Below, piece after piece: positions 7,355-10,848 of a stretch of DNA of 10,848 nt; within the stretch, counting starts at the first letter, position 1; every line of letters starts with the position of its first letter. The position numbers and the translations under genes are program-made. The notes beneath the pieces were generated by a model. It ran no database searches, was not told the DNA's origin, and worked only from the letters and a program-made list of their open reading frames with translations. This DNA is from Flavobacteriaceae bacterium. Lineage in GTDB: Bacteria; Bacteroidota; Bacteroidia; Flavobacteriales; Flavobacteriaceae. The stretch is from the NCBI GenBank assembly GCA_002709185.1, contig PAQB01000004.1, forward strand, positions 4,365 to 15,212, given 5' to 3'.

Positions 7355-7942
7355 TCATATTACCTCCATTTCGAGTGCTTGATAAAGCGTAGAAATTTTC
7401 TTTTTGAGTCGCTTGAGTCGCATTTTAACCGCACTTTCACTGCAATTATGACGTTCAGCCAGTTCTTTTACAGTTCCTTGTCCATAATACTTAAACAATA
7501 CCATTTGCTGTTCTTTAATTGGCAAAAGTGAAATGGCGCTTTTAAGTTTGTTAAATTTGAAATTATCACTTTCGTAATTTTCATAATTGTAACGTGGAAG
7601 CTGGGCGCACAAATCTTCAGGATTTATCATTTTATTTTCAAGCATTTTATATCTAAAAGCGCGTTTGTAATTTATACAATGGTTGTGTACAAAGCGATAC
7701 ATCCAAGTAAAAAACTTGGACTGAAATTTAAATGAATCTAATTTTAGATATAGTTTAAAGAAAATATCCTGAGAACTGTCTTCCGCATCTTCTGTGTTTT
7801 TAAAATATGACAAGCATTGACCGTAGACAAATGGAAAATAACGGTCGTATAAAATTTTAAATAATTTTACATCATTGTTCTTGATGATGCCCTGTACAAG
7901 GACTTCATCAGAGTATTGCTGGGGTTTCAGATAAGTTTTCAA
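7355..7942 (-). CDS. ECF-type RNA polymerase sigma factor (sigma-70 family)
   Basis: A 195-residue sigma factor with only the two domains typical of ECF sigmas. Region 2 is at about residues 25-95, with DAEDSSQDIFFKLY (52-65) and FFTWMYRFVHNHCINYKR (77-94) covering core binding and -10 recognition. Region 4 is at about 135-185, with LLPIKEQQMVLFKYY followed by a helix-turn-helix TVKELAERHNCSESAVKMRL (157-176). The linker (about 96-130) is rich in Asn, Tyr and Glu. The start is TTG 7942: a stop lies 12 bases upstream in frame (7957-7955) and the next in-frame Met is residue 81, inside region 2. There is no anti-sigma or FecR-like gene next door, unlike many Bacteroidota ECF loci; the neighbours are lpdA (upstream, behind a terminator) and pabB. 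Regulon and signal cannot be read from the sequence. Confidence 0.9.
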   Translation of the reverse strand: MKTYLKPQQYSDEVLVQGIIKNNDVKLFKILYDRYFPFVYGQCLSYFKNTEDAEDSSQDIFFKLYLKLDSFKFQSKFFTWMYRFVHNHCINYKRAFRYKMLENKMINPEDLCAQLPRYNYENYESDNFKFNKLKSAISLLPIKEQQMVLFKYYGQGTVKELAERHNCSESAVKMRLKRLKKKISTLYQALEMEVI

Positions 7943-8084
7943 GGCTTTGGGAGCTTAACAACAATATATGAACATTATTGCCTGATTATACTTTTGTTCA
8001 ACAAAATTGGATAAACATTAGACAACTAACTGTATATCAACTACTTGAATATAGCCATTTCTTAAGTATAAAAAAATAATAAAC
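7943..8084. other. Sigma-factor upstream region with a small palindrome
   Basis: This gap between the lpdA terminator and the sigma-factor start should hold the sigma promoter. I find no clean TAnnTTTG box on the minus strand. A perfect 15-base palindrome, TTTTGTTcAACAAAA (7992-8006), lies about 50 bases upstream of the TTG start and could be a regulator site. No ORF or RNA gene is recognisable here. Confidence 0.3.
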
Positions 8085-8115
8085 AAAAAATACGGTCAAT
8101 TGACCGTATTTTTTT
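8085..8115 (-). terminator. Rho-independent terminator after lpdA (possibly bidirectional)
   Basis: The perfect palindrome TACGGTCAATTGACCGTA (8091-8108) is flanked by A6 on the left (8085-8090) and T7 on the right (8109-8115), giving 15-base arms around an AATT centre. On the minus strand it lies 14 bases after the lpdA stop, with a U-rich tail. Because the flanks are symmetrical it could also stop transcription from the other side, though no plus-strand gene ends here. Confidence 0.85.
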
Positions 8116-8129
8116 AAATAAATTTTTGT

Positions 8130-9530
8130 TTAGATATGTAGAGCTCTGTCTTCTGTCGCTGCCAAAGCGGCTTCTTTAATCGCCTCAGTAAAAGTTGGAT
8201 GCGCATGGGACATTCTAGAAATATCTTCTGCGGAAGCACGAAACTCCATCGCTACGACGGCTTCAGCGATAAGATCCGCACAACGGGCACCAATCATATG
8301 TACCCCTAAAATTTCATCGGTTTTGGCATCTGCAAGAATTTTAACAAATCCATCTAAATCCATACTGGCGCGACTACGCCCCAAAGCTCGCATCGGAAAT
8401 TGCCCAGATTTATATGCGATGCCGGCACTTTCCAAGGCTTCTTCAGTTTTCCCAACAGCAGCGACTTCTGGCCAGGTGTATACTACACCTGGAATTAAAT
8501 CGTAATTTATGTGTGGTTTCTGACCTGCTATAGTTTCAGCGACAAAAACCCCTTCTTCTTCGGCTTTATGGGCCAACATAGCCCCTTTAATAACATCTCC
8601 AATGGCGTAAATATTTTTAGCCGTTGTTTGTAAATGTGCATTGACCTGTACTTGTCCACGTTCGTTTAATTCAACCCCAGCAGCTTCAGTGTTAAGTCCT
8701 GCAGTGTAAGCACTTCGACCTACAGAGACTAGACAGTAATCGCCCTCAAAACTAACAACTTCTCCTTTTTTATTTTCTGCTTTCACTAAAATAGTATCCG
8801 CATCTCTAGTTACAGAAGTGACCTTGTGAGAGGTGTTAATTTTAAATTTTTGTTTCTTCAGGACTTTGGTGAGCTCTTTAGATAGACTTTTATCCATTGT
8901 TGGTATGATGCGGTCCATGTATTCTATGACTGTAACTTCAGCCCCCAATCGCCTATAAACTTGCCCCAATTCTAAACCAATGACACCGCCTCCAATAATG
9001 ATCAGATGTTTGGGTATTTCCGTTAGCTTTAAAGCTTCTGTGGAAGTAATGATGCGTTCTTTATCTACTTTAACAAAAGGAAGTTTAGTGGGCTTACTCC
9101 CTGTTGCAATGATAGTGTGTTTGGCCGTTATTTCTGTAGCCGTTTCACCTTCAATTTGAATGTGAGTAGCATCTTTGAATTTACCAACACCTTGGTAGGT
9201 GTCAATTTTATTTTTCTTCATTAAAAAATCAATACCGACGGTTGTTTGATCTACAACACCTTGTTTGCGTTGCATCATTTTATCAAGATTGACTTTCACT
9301 TCTCCAGGCAATTCAATACCATGGGTGTCAAAATGTTTGACAGCGTCTTCAAAATGATGGGAAGAATCTAGAAGTGCTTTGCTAGGGATACAGCCAACAT
9401 TTAAACAGGTTCCTCCCATTGTAGCATACTTTTCAATAATGGCCACGCGCATTCCCAATTGTGCACAACGTATGGCGGAAACATAGCCTCCAGGTCCGGA
9501 TCCTATGACGGCAACATCGTAAGAATTCAT
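8130..9530 (-). CDS. lpdA: Dihydrolipoyl dehydrogenase (E3)
   Basis: A 466-residue flavoprotein disulfide reductase of normal length that reoxidises the lipoyl group of 2-oxoacid dehydrogenase complexes and the glycine cleavage system, passing electrons through FAD to NAD. The FAD-binding GSGPGG is at residues 10-15. The redox-active disulfide is Cys42/Cys47 in GGTCLNVGCIPSK. The NAD-binding loop IIGGGVIGLELG lies in the middle of the protein. A second FAD contact, YAIGDV, is followed by MLAHKAEEEG. The C-terminal dimerisation domain carries the catalytic His444-Glu449 pair in HAHPTFTEA. All catalytic features are intact. No E1 or E2 gene adjoins, so this may be a shared E3. The start ATG 9530 is preceded by a perfect -7 box, and transcription ends at the strong hairpin just downstream. 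Confidence 0.97.
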   Translation of the reverse strand: MNSYDVAVIGSGPGGYVSAIRCAQLGMRVAIIEKYATMGGTCLNVGCIPSKALLDSSHHFEDAVKHFDTHGIELPGEVKVNLDKMMQRKQGVVDQTTVGIDFLMKKNKIDTYQGVGKFKDATHIQIEGETATEITAKHTIIATGSKPTKLPFVKVDKERIITSTEALKLTEIPKHLIIIGGGVIGLELGQVYRRLGAEVTVIEYMDRIIPTMDKSLSKELTKVLKKQKFKINTSHKVTSVTRDADTILVKAENKKGEVVSFEGDYCLVSVGRSAYTAGLNTEAAGVELNERGQVQVNAHLQTTAKNIYAIGDVIKGAMLAHKAEEEGVFVAETIAGQKPHINYDLIPGVVYTWPEVAAVGKTEEALESAGIAYKSGQFPMRALGRSRASMDLDGFVKILADAKTDEILGVHMIGARCADLIAEAVVAMEFRASAEDISRMSHAHPTFTEAIKEAALAATEDRALHI

Positions 9531-9556
9531 AAAAAATAGTTTAATTTAAACAATGA

Positions 9557-9564
9557 CAAAAATA
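9557..9564 (-). promoter_or_regulatory. Putative -7 element of the lpdA promoter
   Basis: The minus strand reads TATTTTTG, a perfect TAnnTTTG match, 26 bases before the ATG, implying a leader of about 20 bases. No TTG is seen at 17-23 bases upstream. The 14-bp palindrome 9570-9583 lies in the spacer region, as an operator would. Confidence 0.5.
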
Positions 9565-9569
9565 CAAAC

Positions 9570-9583
9570 TTCATTGCAATGAA
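9570..9583. promoter_or_regulatory. 14-bp perfect palindrome upstream of lpdA, possible operator
   Basis: TTCATTGCAATGAA is a perfect palindrome between the lrp-like stop and the lpdA -7 box, centred about 16 bases upstream of the box. It includes GC pairs at its centre, unlike the simple AT palindromes elsewhere in the window. Its position suits control of lpdA. Which protein would bind is unknown; the adjacent Lrp/AsnC regulator is one candidate. Confidence 0.4.
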
Positions 9584-9597
9584 AAGTGATTTTTCAT

Positions 9598-10056
9598 CTA
9601 AATATTAAGAGCCGTTGTATGTTTGACTTGATTGATCATAAACATGCTGTGAGTGCTCCCAATGTGGTTTAGTTTTGTGAGCTTTTCAAGCATGAACTGA
9701 CGGTAGGCTTCCATATCTTCAACATGGACCTTCAAAAGATAATCATAATCCCCACTTAAATGGTAACATTCCAAAACTTCATCAATTTTAACCACTTCTT
9801 TTTCAAACTGTTTCACATTATCTTGGGTGTGTTGGGTAAGTTTAATGTGACAAAAGGCAATAAAAGATTGCGCTACTTTTTCTTTGGAGACCAGCGCCAC
9901 ATAGTTAGCAATTACGCCTGATTTCTCTAACTTTTTTATGCGCTCATAGATCGCAGTTACAGACAGTGAAAGTTTTGATGAAAGGGCTTTGTTTGTGAGT
10001 TTAGCGTCCTTTTGAAGGAGTCTAAGGATGGAAAGGTCTAGTGCATCTAATTTCAT
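9598..10056 (-). CDS. Lrp/AsnC family transcriptional regulator
   Basis: A 152-residue regulator of standard Lrp/AsnC length. The N-terminal winged helix-turn-helix covers about residues 5-60, starting LDALDLSILRLLQKDA, with KALSSKLSLSVTAIYERI as the HTH, followed by the hinge GVIANYVALV. The C-terminal RAM effector/oligomerisation domain covers about 65-145, with VLECYHLSGDYDYLLKVHV as its core. Such proteins form dimers to octamers and respond to amino acids. The gene is divergent from a PLP enzyme of sulfur amino acid metabolism across a 157-bp AT-rich region with two palindromes, so autoregulation and control of that enzyme are plausible inferences. The lpdA gene follows 67 bases downstream on the same strand with its own -7 box. 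Confidence 0.95.
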   Translation of the reverse strand: MKLDALDLSILRLLQKDAKLTNKALSSKLSLSVTAIYERIKKLEKSGVIANYVALVSKEKVAQSFIAFCHIKLTQHTQDNVKQFEKEVVKIDEVLECYHLSGDYDYLLKVHVEDMEAYRQFMLEKLTKLNHIGSTHSMFMINQVKHTTALNI

Positions 10057-10213
10057 ATCGAAAAAAAACCGTTAAATGTTTAATTAATAATAAATTTATA
10101 AAATAATTATCTAATTATTAATCTTAAATAAGATTTATTTTCATAATATACATAATTATATTGTTTTTACATCATTTTATATTCATCTTTGACTAAAATT
10201 AACCTTTTTAAAT
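10057..10213. promoter_or_regulatory. Divergent AT-rich control region between lrp-like gene and PLP enzyme
   Basis: This region is overwhelmingly A and T. It contains two neighbouring perfect inverted repeats: arms AATAATTA/TAATTATT around TC (10102-10119) and AATCTTA/TAAGATT around AA (10120-10135). Their centres are 17 bases apart. A minus-strand -7-like TAAATTTA (10091-10098) could serve the regulator gene. The arrangement resembles an Lrp-type operator between divergent genes, but AT-rich DNA produces palindromes easily. Confidence 0.45.
10161..10191 (+). promoter_or_regulatory. Candidate promoter of the Cys/Met PLP enzyme gene
   Basis: TTG (10161-10163), a 20-base spacer and CATCTTTG (10184-10191) match the Bacteroidota -33/-7 pattern with one mismatch (C for the first T of TAnnTTTG). 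The start codon is 22 bases beyond, implying a leader of roughly 15-18 bases. The palindromes at 10102-10135 lie just upstream, a position suited to activation. Confidence 0.4.
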
Positions 10214-10848
10214 ATGAAACCTGCAGACTCCATTCAAGATTTACAATACTTTGGCGAATTTGGCGGCATTAATCCATCAATTTCTGATGCATCAACCTAT
10301 ACCTTCCTTTCTGCGAAAACAATGTTTGATACTTTTGAAGGGAATGCGGATGGCTGTTATTTATATTCAAGACACAGCTCGCCCTCAAACCTATACCTAG
10401 GGGAAGCGCTTGCAGCCATGGAAGGGACCGAAACCTCCAATGTCTCCGCTTCTGGTATGGGAGCCATCACATCTGTTATCATGCAACTTTGCAGCGCTGG
10501 AGATCACGTGATTTCGAGTCGAACCATTTATGGTGGTACTTATGCTTTTCTAAAAAACTTCGCACCAAAACTTAATATACAAACATCTTTTGTAGACATT
10601 AGAAGTTTGGAGGCGATTGAAGCGGCCATTACAAAAAACAGTAAAATATTGTATTGTGAAGCTGTGAGCAACCCTTTGCTTGAAGTTGCCAATATTGCCG
10701 CGCTTTCAAAAATTGCCAAAAAATACAAGCTTCAATTGGTTGTTGATAACACTTTTTCGCCATTATCAATATCCCCAAAACAACTTGGCGCAGACATCGT
10801 GATACACAGTTTAACAAAATTCATAAACGGTGCCAGTGATGCGATTGG
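10214..10848 (+). CDS. Cys/Met metabolism PLP-dependent enzyme (methionine gamma-lyase-like), partial
   Basis: The first 211 residues of a fold-type I PLP enzyme of the cystathionine gamma-synthase/gamma-lyase/methionine gamma-lyase family; full-length members are about 390-430 residues, so the C-terminal half lies beyond the window. Visible: YSRHSSP with Tyr51 and Arg53, which reach the PLP phosphate of the partner subunit; SASGMGAI (78-85), the phosphate-binding loop; Tyr106 in IYGGTY, which stacks on PLP; Asp178 in VVDNTF, contacting the pyridine nitrogen; and Lys202 in HSLTKF, the Schiff-base lysine. The Cys that follows YG in classical methionine gamma-lyase (YGCT) is Gly108 here, as in gamma-synthases and gamma-lyases, so the exact reaction is open. 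It is divergent from the Lrp/AsnC gene, its likely regulator. Confidence 0.9.
   Translation, partial: MKPADSIQDLQYFGEFGGINPSISDASTYTFLSAKTMFDTFEGNADGCYLYSRHSSPSNLYLGEALAAMEGTETSNVSASGMGAITSVIMQLCSAGDHVISSRTIYGGTYAFLKNFAPKLNIQTSFVDIRSLEAIEAAITKNSKILYCEAVSNPLLEVANIAALSKIAKKYKLQLVVDNTFSPLSISPKQLGADIVIHSLTKFINGASDAI

Noticed and set aside
7334..7531. 65-codon plus-strand open frame
   Set aside because: It mostly overlaps the sigma-factor region 4 on the opposite strand and has no promoter or family signal.
7985..7994. TATAAT-like sequence on the minus strand upstream of the sigma gene as a promoter
   Set aside because: Bacteroidota primary sigma factors use TAnnTTTG, and no suitable upstream element is spaced correctly.
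8323..8505. 60-codon plus-strand open frame
   Set aside because: It is entirely antisense to lpdA, and its translation has no recognisable features.
9579..9597. Hairpin ATGAAAA/TTTTCAT directly after the lrp-like stop as a terminator
   Set aside because: The stem is AT-only apart from one pair and no U tract follows, so it is unlikely to terminate. It also overlaps the 14-bp palindrome.
10540..10817. Two 62-codon minus-strand open frames
   Set aside because: They are antisense to the PLP enzyme coding region, whose catalytic motifs are clear.
1..10848. Mobile elements, CRISPR arrays, tRNA or rRNA genes, toxin-antitoxin or defence islands
   Set aside because: None was recognised. Nearly all sequence is accounted for by housekeeping genes with normal-length products, and no transposase, integrase or regular spaced repeat is visible.

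Overview
The window looks like ordinary chromosomal core genome of a member of the Bacteroidota, most likely a (marine) Flavobacteriaceae species. The evidence is low GC, overall AT-rich intergenic DNA, almost no Shine-Dalgarno sequences, several matches to the Bacteroidota promoter -7 element TAnnTTTG, and typically flavobacterial proteins: a ResB-CcsA fusion for cytochrome c maturation, a DUF2520 Rossmann protein, a short PabB and a TilS of about 440 residues. I saw no mobile element, CRISPR array, tRNA, rRNA or prophage gene. No gene-free stretch exceeds about 190 bases.

Layout. (1) 1-1646, minus: N-terminal half of the ResB/CcsA fusion, running off the left edge. (2) 1647-1799: divergent intergenic region with the ccs promoter. 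(3) 1800-3667, plus: a tight three-gene cluster, DUF2520 Rossmann protein, KdsC-type HAD phosphatase, Maf nucleotide pyrophosphatase. Maf meets the next gene tail to tail with a 15-bp overlap. (4) 7236-3653, minus: pabB, tilS, yheT-type hydrolase, closely spaced or overlapping. (5) 7942-7355, minus: an ECF-type sigma factor with no adjacent anti-sigma gene. (6) 9530-8130, minus: dihydrolipoyl dehydrogenase, ended by a perfect-stem terminator at 8085-8115. (7) 10056-9598, minus: Lrp/AsnC regulator, divergent from (8) 10214-10848, plus: a Cys/Met-metabolism PLP enzyme (methionine gamma-lyase or cystathionine gamma-synthase/lyase type), running off the right edge. Their 157-bp shared upstream region is extremely AT-rich and holds two adjacent perfect palindromes.

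How the genes relate. Most are housekeeping: cytochrome c assembly, folate precursor (p-aminobenzoate) synthesis, tRNA-Ile2 lysidine modification, 2-oxoacid dehydrogenase E3, nucleotide-pool sanitation and possibly Kdo/LPS synthesis. The one regulatory pairing I would propose is the Lrp regulator with the divergent PLP enzyme. I did not find a convincing undescribed system. The findings are start-codon anomalies (TTG starts for pabB and the sigma factor), a substituted PP-loop in TilS, a possibly leaderless tilS promoter, and several palindromes placed where operators would sit.
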